From contig NZ_GG730303.1 in NCBI RefSeq assembly GCF_000155975.1, positions 611 through 64,610 of the forward strand: 64,000 nucleotides of DNA, written 5' to 3'. Positions 19,717 through 35,168 of the stretch are shown here, in pieces. Made by a program: the position numbers and the translations under genes. This DNA comes from Citrobacter youngae ATCC 29220 (GTDB taxonomy: Bacteria; Pseudomonadota; Gammaproteobacteria; Enterobacterales; Enterobacteriaceae). The notes below the pieces were generated by a model that saw only the letters and a program-made list of their open reading frames with translations, was not told the origin of the DNA and made no database searches. Within the stretch, counting starts at the first letter, position 1. Every line of letters begins with the position of its first letter.

Positions 19717-20316
19717 CTACCGCCACCACTGGCGAAACTTCTTGTAGCGGCAGGCTAACAGCACCGCAGCAAGTGCGGCATAAATAATCGGTTGAGGGGA
19801 GATAATTTTAACCGACCAGAGATAATGTATGGGGGCAAGGATCGCCACAAGATAGACGAAGTTGTGCAAAAATTGCCAATACTTACCCAGCTTTCGCTGA
19901 GCCGATAGCGTGGACGTTAAGGTGAGGGCAAATAATATGACCCAACTGACAATTCCTAACGTCAAATACGGTCGCGAGATTAATTCCCGCCCCAGCAGCG
20001 CCAGATTATGAATACCCAGTTCCAGTAATGCGTAGCTGGTTAAATGCAGCGTGGCCCAGGCGAAGCACCATAGCCCTAACAGTCGACGCGTGCGTATCAA
20101 TAATGGCTGTTTAGCGTAGCGCGCGAGGGGAGAGACCAGCAAGGTCGCCAGCAAGAATTTCAGAGCTGTCCTACCGGTAAAGTGCTGGATATCTTTGACC
20201 GGGTCGGCGCTCAAACCGCCGTTATTTACCGCCCAAAAGAGCCAGATAAACGGTAAAAAGCCGGCAAGATGCAGGCAAACTTTCAGCCCGGTAATGTGCT
20301 TCGCGGTCAGGCGCAC
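19717..20316 (-). CDS. msrQ: MsrQ, heme-binding membrane subunit of MsrPQ
   Basis: This 199-residue inner-membrane cytochrome b-like protein has about six hydrophobic segments with histidines for heme. It passes electrons from the quinone pool to periplasmic MsrP for repair of oxidised methionines. It begins immediately after the msrP stop with no gap, so it is translated from the same mRNA. In E. coli msrPQ lies elsewhere beside hprSR; no two-component genes accompany it here. Confidence 0.93.
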   Translation of the reverse strand: MRLTAKHITGLKVCLHLAGFLPFIWLFWAVNNGGLSADPVKDIQHFTGRTALKFLLATLLVSPLARYAKQPLLIRTRRLLGLWCFAWATLHLTSYALLELGIHNLALLGRELISRPYLTLGIVSWVILFALTLTSTLSAQRKLGKYWQFLHNFVYLVAILAPIHYLWSVKIISPQPIIYAALAAVLLACRYKKFRQWWR

Positions 20317-21342
<1,026 letters not shown>

Positions 21343-21439
21343 TCATAACTGACAGGGATGCGTAGTTAATATGGCAGGGAGTCTCTAAGTATGCCGCGAA
21401 ATTTCGCTAATTAAGTGTAAATTTCTGCGCCGGAGCGTG

Positions 21440-22414
21440 CTACTTCACCTTAACCAGCGTACGACCTTGCACCTGGTTATTGATAATGGCATCGGCGAAC
21501 TTCGGCGCTTCCGCCAGCGTAATCTCCGTGGCGGCCTGAGCATAGAAAGATTCCGGCAGATCTTTAACCAAACGCGCCCAGGCTTCCGCGCGGCGTGCCG
21601 GTGGGGTCATCACCGAGTCCACCCCTTGCAAGCGAACGTTGCGCAGAATGAATGGCATGACGGTGGTCGGCAGCGCGAAACCGCCCGCCAGGCCGCAAGC
21701 GGCCACGCAGCCACCGTAGTTCATCTGTGCCAGGACTTTCGCCAGCACTTTGTCGCCAACGGTATCAATCGCACCGGCCCACAGTTGTTTTTCCAGCGGG
21801 CGAGATTCAGCAAACTCATCGCGGCCAAGAATACGATTCGCGCCCAGGCTTTTCAGGTAGTCGTGGGTGCTTTCGCGCCCTGATACTGCCGCAACCTGAT
21901 AACCCAGCTTATGCAGTAACGCCACGGCCGTGCTGCCCACGCCGCCGCTGGCGCCGGTGACGACAATCTCACCGTCTTGCGGGCGAATACCTGCATCTTC
22001 AAGCGCCATGACGCACAGCATGGCGGTAAAACCGGCGGTGCCGATGACCATCGCTTTACGCCCGTCCAGCCCTTGCGGCAGCGCAACCAGCCAGTCGCCT
22101 TTTACGCGCGCACGTTCAGCCAGCCCACCCCAATGGTTTTCACCCACACCCCAGCCGGTCAGTAAAACTTCCTGACCCACATGAAAACGGGGATCTTCGC
22201 TGGCGCGAACGGTGCCGGCGAAATCAATGCCAGGAATCATCGGAAAATTACGAATGATTTTACCCTTGCCGGTGATAGCCAGGGCGTCTTTATAGTTCAG
22301 GCTCGACCAGTGGACATCCACCGTCACATTGCCTTCCGGGAGCTGATTTTCGTCGAGGGGTTGAACGGATGCGAGGGTTTTTCCGTCCTGCTGTTCTAAG
22401 ATCAAAGCCTGCAT
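21440..22414 (-). CDS. acuI: AcuI, acrylyl-CoA reductase (NADPH)
   Basis: This 324-residue zinc-free MDR-family quinone oxidoreductase-like enzyme (YhdH) reduces toxic acryloyl-CoA to propionyl-CoA. The nucleotide-binding loop is VTGASGGVGSTAVALLH, and the substrate-domain motif NYKDALAITGKG lies near residue 40. The length equals E. coli AcuI. ATG 22414 has GAGGA upstream. It is transcribed divergently from csrD across 225 bases. Confidence 0.95.
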   Translation of the reverse strand: MQALILEQQDGKTLASVQPLDENQLPEGNVTVDVHWSSLNYKDALAITGKGKIIRNFPMIPGIDFAGTVRASEDPRFHVGQEVLLTGWGVGENHWGGLAERARVKGDWLVALPQGLDGRKAMVIGTAGFTAMLCVMALEDAGIRPQDGEIVVTGASGGVGSTAVALLHKLGYQVAAVSGRESTHDYLKSLGANRILGRDEFAESRPLEKQLWAGAIDTVGDKVLAKVLAQMNYGGCVAACGLAGGFALPTTVMPFILRNVRLQGVDSVMTPPARRAEAWARLVKDLPESFYAQAATEITLAEAPKFADAIINNQVQGRTLVKVK

Positions 22415-22639
22415 AACCTGTCCTCAATTCGTATAGTGGATTGGAAAATTGTTGATGAAGACTATACTCGCTAATCAAAACATGATGCCGATTCTGCGCA
22501 ATAAATTGCCAGATATACCTGATTTGGTAGTATGCCCACATAGTTTGCATAAATTGCCGGATTTTGCGTTCAGTTTTGCATTTTTGAGCCGCTTTATCAT
22601 TTTCATACCTGTTTCATAACTGTCGGAGTTAACACAAGG

Positions 22640-24580
22640 ATGCGATTAACGACGAAATTCTCAGCTTTTGTCACGCTGCTTACTGGGTTAACGATCTTTG
22701 TGACGCTGATAGGCTGCTCGCTGAGTTTCTACAACGCGATTCAATATAAGTTCACCACGCGAGTTCAGGCGGTGGCGACGGCGATTGATACACATCTTGT
22801 CTCCCGCGATTTCGTTTCGCTGACGCCGCAAATCGATGACCTGATGGTTTCTGTTGATATCGTGCGTATCGAGTTGTTGCAAGGGGAGCATGTAGTGTAT
22901 GACCACTCCCGCACCAGCAGCTACCGCCCGGCAGGAACGAACAACCTCTACCGCAATATCACCGTACCGTTGGTCAAGCATCCGGGCATGTCAGTGCGGC
23001 TGGTTTATCAGGATCCGATGGGCAACTATTTCCACTCGCTACTGACTACCGCGCCGCTCACGGTGGCCATTGCTTTTATTATCCTGATGCTCTTTTTGTC
23101 GGTACGCTGGCTTCAGCGTCAGCTTTCAGGCCAGGAGTTGCTGGAGATTCGTTCCACGCGCATTCTGAACGGTGAGCGTGGGCCGAATGTGCGAGGAACG
23201 GTCTATGAATGGCCTGCGCGTACCAGCAGTGCGCTTGATATGCTGCTGACCGAAATTCAAAATGCTCGCGAGCAACGCAGCCGACTGGACACGCTGATTC
23301 GCTCCTATGTGGCGCAGGATACAAAAACCGGGCTGAGTAACCGCTTGTTTTTTGATAACCAACTGGCAACCCTGCTGGAAGATCAGGAAAAGGTGGGATC
23401 GCATGGCGTGGTGATGATGGTGCGCCTGCCGGACTTTACTCTGCTGCGAGATAGCTGGGGAATCACCCTGGCGGAAGAACAAATTTCAACGCTTATCAAT
23501 TTGTTGTCGACGTTTATGACGCGCTATCCGGGGGCATTGCTGGCGCGCTACCACCGTAGCGATTTTGCCATCCTGCTGCCGCATCGCACGCTGAAAGAAG
23601 CCGAAAGCATCGCCGGGCAGTTATTAAAAGCGGTTGATGCGCTTCCGGCTAATAAAATGATCGATCGTGCCGATATGGTTCATATTGGCATTTGCGTATG
23701 CCGCAGCGGCCAGTCGACGGAACAGGTGATGGATCATGCTGAGGCTGCCACCCGAAACTCGGTGTTGCAGGGCGGAAACAGCTGGTCGGTTTATGATGAC
23801 TCCCTGCCGGAAAAAGGCCGGGGCAATGTGCGCTGGCGAACGCTGATTGAGCAGATGCTTAGCCGGGGCGGGCCAAGAATTTATCAAAAGCCTGCGGTAA
23901 CGCGTGAAGGACGGGTACACCACCGGGAACTGATGTGCCGTATTTTTGATGGCAGCGAAGAGGTTATCTCGGCGGAATATATGCCGATGGTGCTGCAATT
24001 TGGCCTGGCTGAAGAGTATGACCGTTTGCAGTTAAGCCGCCTGATCCTGCTTTTGGGTTACTGGCCGCAGGAGCGGCTGGCGATGCAGATAACGGTTGAA
24101 TCGCTTATTCGCCCACGTTTTCAGCGCTGGCTGCGTGATACATTGATGCAGTGCGAAAAATCATTACGCAAACGCATAATTATTGAACTTGCAGAGGCAG
24201 ATGTCTGTCAACATATCAGCCGGTTACAGCCCGTCATCCGCCTGATGGATGCGCTGGGCGTGCGAATTGCCGTTACGCAGGCTGGTTTAACGCTGGTGAG
24301 CACCAGTTGGATTAAAGAGCTTAACGTTGAATTATTGAAGCTGCATCCAAGCCTGGTGAGGAATATTGATAAGCGAACCGAAAACCAGCTGCTGGTTCAG
24401 AGCCTGGCGGAGGCCTGTTCAGGTACGCCAACGCAGGTTTACGCCACCGGCGTTCGTTCGCGTAGCGAGTGGCATACGCTAACGGAACGTGGCGTTGCGG
24501 GTGGGCAAGGGGATTTTTTTGCCGCATCACAGCCACTTGACACTAACGTGAAAAAATATTCGCAAAGATATTCGGTTTAA
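22640..24580 (+). CDS. csrD: CsrD, regulator of CsrB/CsrC small RNA decay
   Basis: This 646-residue inner-membrane protein brings CsrB and CsrC RNAs to RNase E. It has two N-terminal membrane spans around a periplasmic region of about 100 residues, then a HAMP-like segment. Degenerate GGDEF (HRSDF) and EAL (ELM) domains follow. Both catalytic signatures are lost, as is normal for CsrD, which does not make or cleave cyclic di-GMP. The length equals E. coli CsrD. Confidence 0.96.
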   Translation: MRLTTKFSAFVTLLTGLTIFVTLIGCSLSFYNAIQYKFTTRVQAVATAIDTHLVSRDFVSLTPQIDDLMVSVDIVRIELLQGEHVVYDHSRTSSYRPAGTNNLYRNITVPLVKHPGMSVRLVYQDPMGNYFHSLLTTAPLTVAIAFIILMLFLSVRWLQRQLSGQELLEIRSTRILNGERGPNVRGTVYEWPARTSSALDMLLTEIQNAREQRSRLDTLIRSYVAQDTKTGLSNRLFFDNQLATLLEDQEKVGSHGVVMMVRLPDFTLLRDSWGITLAEEQISTLINLLSTFMTRYPGALLARYHRSDFAILLPHRTLKEAESIAGQLLKAVDALPANKMIDRADMVHIGICVCRSGQSTEQVMDHAEAATRNSVLQGGNSWSVYDDSLPEKGRGNVRWRTLIEQMLSRGGPRIYQKPAVTREGRVHHRELMCRIFDGSEEVISAEYMPMVLQFGLAEEYDRLQLSRLILLLGYWPQERLAMQITVESLIRPRFQRWLRDTLMQCEKSLRKRIIIELAEADVCQHISRLQPVIRLMDALGVRIAVTQAGLTLVSTSWIKELNVELLKLHPSLVRNIDKRTENQLLVQSLAEACSGTPTQVYATGVRSRSEWHTLTERGVAGGQGDFFAASQPLDTNVKKYSQRYSV

Positions 24581-25930
<1,350 letters not shown>

Positions 25931-25994
25931 TCGGATGCAGGTAGGGCGGCCCGCGGGTTGCCCTTCCGCTCTGATACGAGAATACGCATAGACT

Positions 25995-26993
25995 ATGAAG
26001 CCAATTTTTAGCCGTGGCCCGTCGCTACAGATTCGCCTTATTCTGGCGGTGCTGGTGGCGCTCGGCGTTATTATTGCCGACAGCCGCCTGGGTACGTTTA
26101 GTCAAATCCGAACGTACATGGATACCGCCGTCAGTCCTTTCTACTTTATCTCAAATGGTCCTCGTGAATTACTCGATGGCGTGTCGCAAACGCTGGCTTC
26201 GCGTGACCAACTCGAACTTGAAAACCGGGCGCTGCGTCAGGAACTGCTGCTGAAGAACAGCGAGCTGCTGATGCTGGGGCAATATAAACAGGAGAACGCG
26301 CGTTTGCGCGAGCTGCTGGGGTCGCCGCTGCGCCAGGACGAACAAAAGATGGTGACGCAGGTCATCTCAACGGTTAACGACCCTTACAGCGATCAGGTGG
26401 TGATCGACAAAGGGAGCGTTAACGGCGTCTATGAAGGTCAGCCGGTTATTAGCGACAAAGGCGTAGTGGGTCAGGTCGTTGCGGTAGCAAAACTGACCAG
26501 CCGCGTGCTGCTGATTTGTGATGCAACCCATGCGCTGCCAATCCAGGTTCTGCGTAACGATATTCGCGTCATTGCTGCGGGTAACGGTTGTACGGACGAT
26601 CTTCAGCTCGAACATCTGCCGGCTAACACCGACATTCGCGTTGGCGATGTGCTGGTGACTTCCGGTTTGGGTGGACGCTTCCCGGAAGGTTATCCGGTTG
26701 CTGTGGTTTCTTCCGTTAAGCTGGATACTCAACGCGCTTATACCGTCATTCAGGCGCGTCCGACCGCGGGTTTGCAGCGTTTACGCTACCTGCTGCTGTT
26801 GTGGGGCGCAGATCGTAATGGCGCCAATCCGATGACGCCGGAAGAAGTACACCGCGTTGCCAATGAACGTCTGATGCAAATGATGCCGCAAGTTCTGCCT
26901 GCGCCAATGCCAGCACCTGCTACAGGCGTGACGCCAGCGCCTGCGGATACCACGTCGCCACAACCTGCTCCGCGTAAGCCGGGAGGACAGTAA
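25995..26993 (+). CDS. mreC: MreC, periplasmic cell-shape scaffold protein
   Basis: This 332-residue bitopic protein links cytoplasmic MreB to periplasmic wall enzymes. A short cytoplasmic tail and TM helix (residues about 12-32) are followed by a coiled coil (LELENRALRQELLLKNSELL, about 75-100) and the double beta-barrel domain. The C-terminal Pro/Ala/Thr-rich tail is shorter than in the 367-residue E. coli protein. This accounts for the length difference; the folded part is intact. Confidence 0.95.
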   Translation: MKPIFSRGPSLQIRLILAVLVALGVIIADSRLGTFSQIRTYMDTAVSPFYFISNGPRELLDGVSQTLASRDQLELENRALRQELLLKNSELLMLGQYKQENARLRELLGSPLRQDEQKMVTQVISTVNDPYSDQVVIDKGSVNGVYEGQPVISDKGVVGQVVAVAKLTSRVLLICDATHALPIQVLRNDIRVIAAGNGCTDDLQLEHLPANTDIRVGDVLVTSGLGGRFPEGYPVAVVSSVKLDTQRAYTVIQARPTAGLQRLRYLLLLWGADRNGANPMTPEEVHRVANERLMQMMPQVLPAPMPAPATGVTPAPADTTSPQPAPRKPGGQ

Positions 26994-27482
<489 letters not shown>

Positions 27483-27485
27483 TGA

Positions 27486-27575
27486 AAATGCCTGATGGCG
27501 CTGCGTTTATCAGGCCTACGGATAGTGCTGTTGTAGGCCGGATAGGGCGCTTGCGCCGCCATCCGGCAAAACAGG
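27486..27575. repeat. BIME (paired REP elements)
   Basis: Two REP units lie in opposite orientation. GCCTGATGGCGCTGCG...TATCAGGC is followed by GTAGGCCGGATAGGGCGC...GCCATCCGGCA. This fills the gap between mreD and yhdE. Confidence 0.85.
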
Positions 27576-27588
27576 CTTGGGATTTGCT

Positions 27589-28182
27589 ATGACTTCTTTA
27601 TATCTGGCGTCCGGATCGCCTCGCCGCCAGGCGTTGTTGACTCAACTGGGTGTTTCTTTCGAACGTATCGTTACGGGAATTGAAGAAAAACGTGGCGAAG
27701 GTGAAAGCGCGCAGCAGTACGTTTCTCGTCTGGCGCGCGAAAAAGCGCAGGCTGGCGTTACGCTGGTGCAGCGCGATTTGCCGGTATTGGGCGCGGATAC
27801 CATTGTTATTCTTAACGGTGAAGTGCTGGAAAAACCGCTCGATGCCGCCCATGCCGCCGCAATGCTGCGTAAACTGTCAGGTAAAACGCATCAGGTCATG
27901 ACGGCTGTGGCGTTGGCCGATCGCCAACACACTCTGGACTGTCTGGTGGTGACGGAAGTGACATTCAGAGCACTCACCGATGAGGACATCGCGGGTTATA
28001 TTGCCAGCGGTGAACCAATGGATAAAGCAGGTGCATACGGTATTCAAGGGTTGGGTGGCTGTTTTGTCAGGAAGATAAATGGCAGCTATCACGCCGTAGT
28101 CGGCTTACCGCTGGTAGAAACGTATGAGTTGTTGACCAATTTTAACGCACTGCGTGAGCAAAGGGATAAACATGACGGCTGA
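27589..28182 (+). CDS. yhdE: YhdE, Maf-family dTTP/UTP pyrophosphatase
   Basis: This 197-residue nucleoside triphosphate pyrophosphatase hydrolyses dTTP and UTP (and modified forms) to monophosphates, a house-cleaning role. It begins with the Maf signature LASGSPRRQ. The catalytic aspartate is in [11 protein letters not shown] 27589 is chosen over a start four codons upstream to match the family N-terminus. Its end overlaps the start of rng by 11 bases. Confidence 0.94.
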   Translation: MTSLYLASGSPRRQALLTQLGVSFERIVTGIEEKRGEGESAQQYVSRLAREKAQAGVTLVQRDLPVLGADTIVILNGEVLEKPLDAAHAAAMLRKLSGKTHQVMTAVALADRQHTLDCLVVTEVTFRALTDEDIAGYIASGEPMDKAGAYGIQGLGGCFVRKINGSYHAVVGLPLVETYELLTNFNALREQRDKHDG

Positions 28183-29641
28183 ATTGTTGGTAAACGTAAC
28201 GCCATCGGAAACTCGGGTGGCTTACATTGATGGCGGTATTCTGCAGGAAATTCATATTGAACGTGAGGCGCGACGTGGAATCGTAGGCAATATCTACAAA
28301 GGTCGTGTAAGTCGTGTACTTCCGGGTATGCAGGCGGCTTTTGTAGATATTGGACTGGATAAAGCCGCATTTCTTCATGCGTCAGACATCATGCCGCACA
28401 CCGAATGTGTGGCCGGTGAAGAACAAAAACAGTTCACCGTACGCGACATCTCCGAGCTGGTTCGTCAGGGGCAAGACCTGATGGTGCAGGTGGTAAAAGA
28501 TCCGCTTGGCACCAAAGGCGCACGTCTGACGACGGACATTACTCTTCCTTCCCGCTATCTCGTTTTTATGCCTGGCGCATCACATGTTGGCGTCTCGCAG
28601 CGCATTGAAAGCGAAACTGAACGTGAACGCCTGAAGAAGGTCGTGGCAGAGTATTGTGATGAGCAGGGCGGATTCATCATTCGCACGGCGGCGGAAGGCG
28701 TGTGTGAAGAGGATCTGGCTTCTGATGCGGCCTACCTGAAGCGTGTCTGGACGAAAGTCATGGAGCGCAAAAAGCGCCCGCAAACGCGCTACCAGATGTA
28801 CGGCGAGCTGGCGCTGGCGCAGCGCGTTTTGCGTGATTTTGCCGATGCGCAGCTTGACCGGATCCGCGTCGACTCCCGCCTGACCTATGAAGCGTTGCTG
28901 GAGTTTACGGCGGAGTACATTCCTGAAATGACCAGCAAGCTGGAACATTACAGCGGACGTCAGCCCATTTTCGATCTCTTTGACGTTGAAAATGAAATTC
29001 AGCGCGCGCTGGAACGTAAAGTTGAGCTGAAATCCGGCGGCTATTTGATCATCGATCAAACCGAAGCGATGACCACCGTGGATATCAATACCGGCGCGTT
29101 TGTTGGGCATCGTAATCTCGACGACACTATCTTTAATACTAATATTGAAGCAACGCAGGCGATTGCGCGTCAGCTGCGCCTGCGTAACCTGGGCGGCATT
29201 ATCATTATCGATTTTATCGACATGAATAATGAAGACCATCGTCGTCGGGTGTTGCACTCTCTGGAGCAGGCGCTGAGCAAGGACCGCGTAAAAACCAGCA
29301 TTAACGGTTTTTCACAGCTGGGCCTGGTGGAGATGACGCGCAAGCGTACGCGCGAAAGCGTGGAGCATGTGCTGTGCAATGAGTGCCCTACCTGCCATGG
29401 ACGCGGTACCGTGAAAACGGTGGAAACCGTATGCTATGAAATCATGCGTGAAATTGTGCGCGTACACCATGCATACGACTCCGATCGCTTCCTGGTTTAT
29501 GCATCTCCGGCAGTGGCGGAAACCCTGAAAGGCGAAGAGTCGCACGCGCTGGCGGAAGTCGAAATCTTTGTGGGTAAACAGGTCAAAGTACAAATTGAAC
29601 CGCTCTATAACCAGGAGCAGTTCGACGTCGTCATGATGTAA
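28172..29641 (+). CDS. rng: Rng, ribonuclease G
   Basis: This 489-residue endoribonuclease is a homologue of the RNase E catalytic half. It matures the 5' end of 16S rRNA and degrades some mRNAs. The S1 domain is near residues 38-120. The DNase I-like core has magnesium-binding aspartates in TTVDINTG and IIIDFIDM, and the zinc-link CNECPTC lies near residue 405. ATG 28172 gives the E. coli length. A start six codons upstream is less likely. Confidence 0.96.
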   Translation: MTAELLVNVTPSETRVAYIDGGILQEIHIEREARRGIVGNIYKGRVSRVLPGMQAAFVDIGLDKAAFLHASDIMPHTECVAGEEQKQFTVRDISELVRQGQDLMVQVVKDPLGTKGARLTTDITLPSRYLVFMPGASHVGVSQRIESETERERLKKVVAEYCDEQGGFIIRTAAEGVCEEDLASDAAYLKRVWTKVMERKKRPQTRYQMYGELALAQRVLRDFADAQLDRIRVDSRLTYEALLEFTAEYIPEMTSKLEHYSGRQPIFDLFDVENEIQRALERKVELKSGGYLIIDQTEAMTTVDINTGAFVGHRNLDDTIFNTNIEATQAIARQLRLRNLGGIIIIDFIDMNNEDHRRRVLHSLEQALSKDRVKTSINGFSQLGLVEMTRKRTRESVEHVLCNECPTCHGRGTVKTVETVCYEIMREIVRVHHAYDSDRFLVYASPAVAETLKGEESHALAEVEIFVGKQVKVQIEPLYNQEQFDVVMM

Positions 29642-29663
29642 TCGAGTAGTGGCACCTGCGCAT

Positions 29664-29699
29664 GTAGGCCGGATAAAGCGCAAGCGCCGCCATCCGGCA
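29664..29699. repeat. REP element
   Basis: A single REP palindrome (GTAGGCCGGATAAAGCG / CGCCGCCATCCGGCA) sits between rng and yhdP. Confidence 0.85.
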
Positions 29700-29750
29700 A
29701 TATGCACTCAAGGGGTGTGAGTCACATTTTTGGTAGACAAGGAGAGGCGC

Positions 29751-32700
29751 GTGAGGCGATTGCCGGGGATATTACTGCTCACTGGAGCCGCATTCGTTGT
29801 CATTGCAGCGCTGCTGGTCAGTGGGCTGCGCCTTGCGCTACCTCATCTTGATAGCTGGCGCCCGGCTATTCTCGGCAAGATTGAATCGGCGACCGGCCTG
29901 CCCGTTTCCGCCAGCCAACTGTCCGCCAACTGGCGAAATTTCGGTCCTACGCTTGAAGCGCGTGATATCCATGCGCAGCTCAAAGACGGCGGCGAGTTTT
30001 CGGTAAAACGCGTCACGTTGGCGCTGGATGTCTGGCAAAGTTTGCTGCACATGCGCTGGCAGTTTCGCGATCTCACCTTCTGGCAATTGCAGCTGCGCAC
30101 CAATACTCCCATCCAGAGCAGCGAAAACGGTGATGGAATTGAAGCCGGTCACCTGAGCGATCTCTTCCTGCGCCAGTTCGATCATTTCGATCTCCGCGAC
30201 AGCCAAATTAGCTTTTTAACCCTTTCTGGCCAGCGTGCTGAACTGGCGATCCCACAGCTTACCTGGCTGAACGGTAAAAACCGGCATCGCGCAGAGGGTG
30301 AGGTGAGTCTCTCCAGTTTGACCGGGCAGCATGGCGTTATGCAGGTGCGCATGGATCTGCGCGACGACAATGGGCTGTTGAATAATGGTCGGGTCTGGCT
30401 GCAGGCCGACGACATTGACGTCAAACCGTGGCTGGGCAAATGGATGCAGGATAATGTCGCGCTACAAACCGCGCGTTTTAGCCTGGAAGCATGGATGACG
30501 ATTAATAAAGGCGTCGTCTCCGGAGGCGATGTCTGGCTGAAAAAAGGCGGCGCCAGCTGGCTGGGTGATAATCGTACGCATACGCTCTCCGTCGATAACC
30601 TGACGGCGCACATCAGCCGCGAACAGCCGGGCTGGCAATTCTCTATTCCCGATACCCGTATCACCATGGATGATAAACCCTGGCCAAGCGGGGCGTTAAC
30701 GCTGGCCTGGATCCCTGAGCAGGAAGTCGGTGGTGAGAATAACAAGCGCAGCGACGAGCTACGCATTCGCGCCAGCAATCTGGAGCTGGCCGGATTAGAA
30801 GGGCTGCGCCCGATGGCGGCTAAGTTATCGCCAGCGCTCGGTGATATCTGGCGCGCCACGCAGCCAAGCGGCAAAATTGATGTGCTGGCGCTGGATATCC
30901 CATTACAGGCAACAGAAAAGACCCGCTTCCAGTCCTCGTGGACCAATCTGGCCTGGAAACAGTGGAAGCTGTTACCGGGGGCGGAGCATTTCTCCGGTAC
31001 GCTGGCGGGCAGCGTGGAAAATGGTGCGCTTACCGCCTCCATGCAGCAAGCCAAAATGCCGTATGAGACCGTCTTCCGCGCACCGTTGGAAATAGAAAAC
31101 GGCGTGGCGACGCTAAGCTGGCTGAAAAATGATAAAGGTTTTCAGTTAGACGGGCGCAACATCGATGTCAAAGCGAAAGCGGTACGCGCGCGCGGCGGTT
31201 TTCGTTATCTGCAGCCCACTGGCGATGAGCCGTGGTTGGGCATTCTGGCGGGGATCAGTACTGATGACGGATCTCAGGCCTGGCGCTATTTCCCGGAAAA
31301 CCTGATGGGCAAAGAGCTGGTTGACTACCTCAGCGGCGCGATTCAGGGCGGCGAAGCGGATAATGCCACGCTGGTGTATGGCGGCAACCCGCATCTGTTC
31401 CCGTATCTGCACAATGAAGGGCAGTTTCAGGTCCTGGTGCCATTACGCAATGCGAAGTTTGCTTTCCAGCCCGACTGGCCCGCGCTGACTGACCTCAATA
31501 TTGAACTGAACTTCATTAACGACGGTCTGTGGATGAAGACGGATAGCGTTAATCTGGGCGGCGTGAAGGCCACTAATCTGACGGCCAACATCCCCGATTA
31601 TGCAAAAGAAAAACTGCTGATTGATGCCGACATCAACGGGCCGGGCAAGGCGGTTGGACCTTATTTCGATGAGACGCCGCTAAAAGATTCTCTGGGCGCC
31701 ACGCTTGAGCAGCTACAGATTGATGGTGATGTGAATGCTCGCTTACATCTCGATATCCCGTTGGATGGCTCGCTGGTCACGGCCAAGGGCGACGTCAACC
31801 TGCGTAACAACAGTCTGTTTATTAAACCGCTCGACAGCACGCTGAAGAATTTGACCGGTAAGTTCAGCTTTGTGAACGGCGATTTGAAGAGCGAGCCGAT
31901 GACGGCAAACTGGTTTAATCAGCCGCTGAACGTCGACTTTTCGACGACCGAAGGGGCGAAAGCCTATCAGGTCGCCGTAAATCTGCAGGGTGACTGGCAG
32001 CCAGCCCGCATGGGGATTTTACCGGCGCAGGTCAATGAGGCGTTAAACGGCAGTATGGCGTGGAACGGCAAGGTGGGAATCAATCTTCCGTATCATGCCG
32101 GGGCGACCTACGACATTGAGTTAAAGAGCGAGCTGAAGAATGTAAGTAGTCACTTACCTGCTCCACTGAATAAGAGAGCCGGCGAGGCGTTGCCGGTGAA
32201 CGTTAAGGCCAACGGCAATCTGCGCAGCTTTGATCTGACCGGCAACGCAGGAAGTAAGAATCACTTCAACAGCCGCTGGCTGCTGAATCAGAAGCTGACC
32301 CTTGACCGCGCTATCTGGACGTCGGAAAGCCGAACCGTGCCTGCATTACCCGATCGGCAAGGCATTGAGCTCAATCTTCCTCCTATGGACGGCGCGCAAT
32401 GGCTGGCATTGTTCCAGAAAGGCGCTGCGGATAACGTTGGCAGCAATGCGAACTTCCCACAGCGTGTTACGGTACGAACGCCATCGTTGTCCCTGGGCGG
32501 CCAGCAGTGGAATAATTTGAGTATCGTCTCTGAACCTACGAGCAATGGCTCCTCCGTGCAGGCGCAGGGCCGTGAGATTAACGCGACGCTGGCTATGCGC
32601 GATAACGCCCCGTGGCTGGCGTCTGTTAAGTATCTTTATTACAACCCGAATACCGCGAAACCATCACAAACCGCCGCGTCAACTTCACCGTTTTCTGACG

Positions 32701-33551
32701 TCGGCAGAGTCAGCTTCCGCGGTTGGCCAGATGTACAGTTACGCTGCGCCGAATGCTGGATGTGGGGGCAGAAATACGGGCGGATTGATGCTGACGTCGC
32801 AATTAAGGGCGATACGCTTACGTTGAGCAACGGTCTGTTGGATACGGGCTTTGCCAGACTGACTGCCGACGGTGAATGGGTGAATACACCGGGCAAAGAG
32901 CGCACGTCTCTGAAGGGCAAACTGAATGGCAATAAAATTGATTCTGCAGCCGGGTTCTTTGGCGTCTCAACCCCGATCCGCAACTCGTCGTTTAATGTGG
33001 ATTATGACCTGCACTGGCGCAATCCACCTTGGGCGCCGGATGAGGCTTCGCTGAACGGTATTTTGCGTACCCGTTTAGGCAAAGGTGAGCTAACCGAGCT
33101 GAGCACCGGACATGCGGGGCAACTGTTGCGTCTGCTGAGCTTTGATGCGCTGCTGCGTAAGCTGCGCTTTGACTTTAGCGACACCTTCAGCGAGGGTTTC
33201 TACTTTGACTCTATCCGCAGCACGGCGTGGATCAAAGATGGCGTGATGCATACCGACGATACGCTGGTGGACGGTCTGGAAGCCGACATTGCAATGAAAG
33301 GCTCGGTGAATCTGGTACGCCGTGAACTGGATATGGAAGCGGTTGTTGCACCGGAAATTTCTGCTACCGTTGGCGTTGCCGCCGCGTTTGCCGTCAACCC
33401 GATTGTCGGCGCGGCGGTGTTTGCCGCCAGTAAGGTTCTGGGTCCGCTGTGGAGTAAAGTTTCGATTCTGCGCTATCGCATCACCGGTCCGGTCGATAAG
33501 CCGCAGATTAACGAAGTTCTGCGTCAGCCGCGCAAAGAAAGCCAGCAATGA
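29751..33551 (+). CDS. yhdP: YhdP, AsmA-like envelope lipid transport protein
   Basis: This 1266-residue protein has an N-terminal membrane anchor (RRLPGILLLTGAAFVVIAAL) and a very long periplasmic domain of repeated beta-strand groups. It ends in the AsmA_2/DUF3971 region. YhdP, TamB and YdbH together move phospholipids to the outer membrane. GTG 29751 was chosen: GGAG lies closely upstream and the length then equals E. coli YhdP exactly. A TTG at 29730 would add seven residues. No frameshift is seen over the 3.8 kb. Confidence 0.95.
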   Translation: MRRLPGILLLTGAAFVVIAALLVSGLRLALPHLDSWRPAILGKIESATGLPVSASQLSANWRNFGPTLEARDIHAQLKDGGEFSVKRVTLALDVWQSLLHMRWQFRDLTFWQLQLRTNTPIQSSENGDGIEAGHLSDLFLRQFDHFDLRDSQISFLTLSGQRAELAIPQLTWLNGKNRHRAEGEVSLSSLTGQHGVMQVRMDLRDDNGLLNNGRVWLQADDIDVKPWLGKWMQDNVALQTARFSLEAWMTINKGVVSGGDVWLKKGGASWLGDNRTHTLSVDNLTAHISREQPGWQFSIPDTRITMDDKPWPSGALTLAWIPEQEVGGENNKRSDELRIRASNLELAGLEGLRPMAAKLSPALGDIWRATQPSGKIDVLALDIPLQATEKTRFQSSWTNLAWKQWKLLPGAEHFSGTLAGSVENGALTASMQQAKMPYETVFRAPLEIENGVATLSWLKNDKGFQLDGRNIDVKAKAVRARGGFRYLQPTGDEPWLGILAGISTDDGSQAWRYFPENLMGKELVDYLSGAIQGGEADNATLVYGGNPHLFPYLHNEGQFQVLVPLRNAKFAFQPDWPALTDLNIELNFINDGLWMKTDSVNLGGVKATNLTANIPDYAKEKLLIDADINGPGKAVGPYFDETPLKDSLGATLEQLQIDGDVNARLHLDIPLDGSLVTAKGDVNLRNNSLFIKPLDSTLKNLTGKFSFVNGDLKSEPMTANWFNQPLNVDFSTTEGAKAYQVAVNLQGDWQPARMGILPAQVNEALNGSMAWNGKVGINLPYHAGATYDIELKSELKNVSSHLPAPLNKRAGEALPVNVKANGNLRSFDLTGNAGSKNHFNSRWLLNQKLTLDRAIWTSESRTVPALPDRQGIELNLPPMDGAQWLALFQKGAADNVGSNANFPQRVTVRTPSLSLGGQQWNNLSIVSEPTSNGSSVQAQGREINATLAMRDNAPWLASVKYLYYNPNTAKPSQTAASTSPFSDVGRVSFRGWPDVQLRCAECWMWGQKYGRIDADVAIKGDTLTLSNGLLDTGFARLTADGEWVNTPGKERTSLKGKLNGNKIDSAAGFFGVSTPIRNSSFNVDYDLHWRNPPWAPDEASLNGILRTRLGKGELTELSTGHAGQLLRLLSFDALLRKLRFDFSDTFSEGFYFDSIRSTAWIKDGVMHTDDTLVDGLEADIAMKGSVNLVRRELDMEAVVAPEISATVGVAAAFAVNPIVGAAVFAASKVLGPLWSKVSILRYRITGPVDKPQINEVLRQPRKESQQ

Positions 33552-33608
33552 TTTGACGGGGGCGAGTAATTGCCCCAATCTCAGTACAACGATCTTCTAC
33601 CGCAGTCC

Positions 33609-35160
<1,552 letters not shown>

Positions 35161-35168
35161 ATGTCAGT

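Noticed and set aside
27486-27575. CRISPR-like array from repeated palindromes
   Set aside because: These are REP/BIME units, imperfect and inverted, without regular spacers or cas genes.
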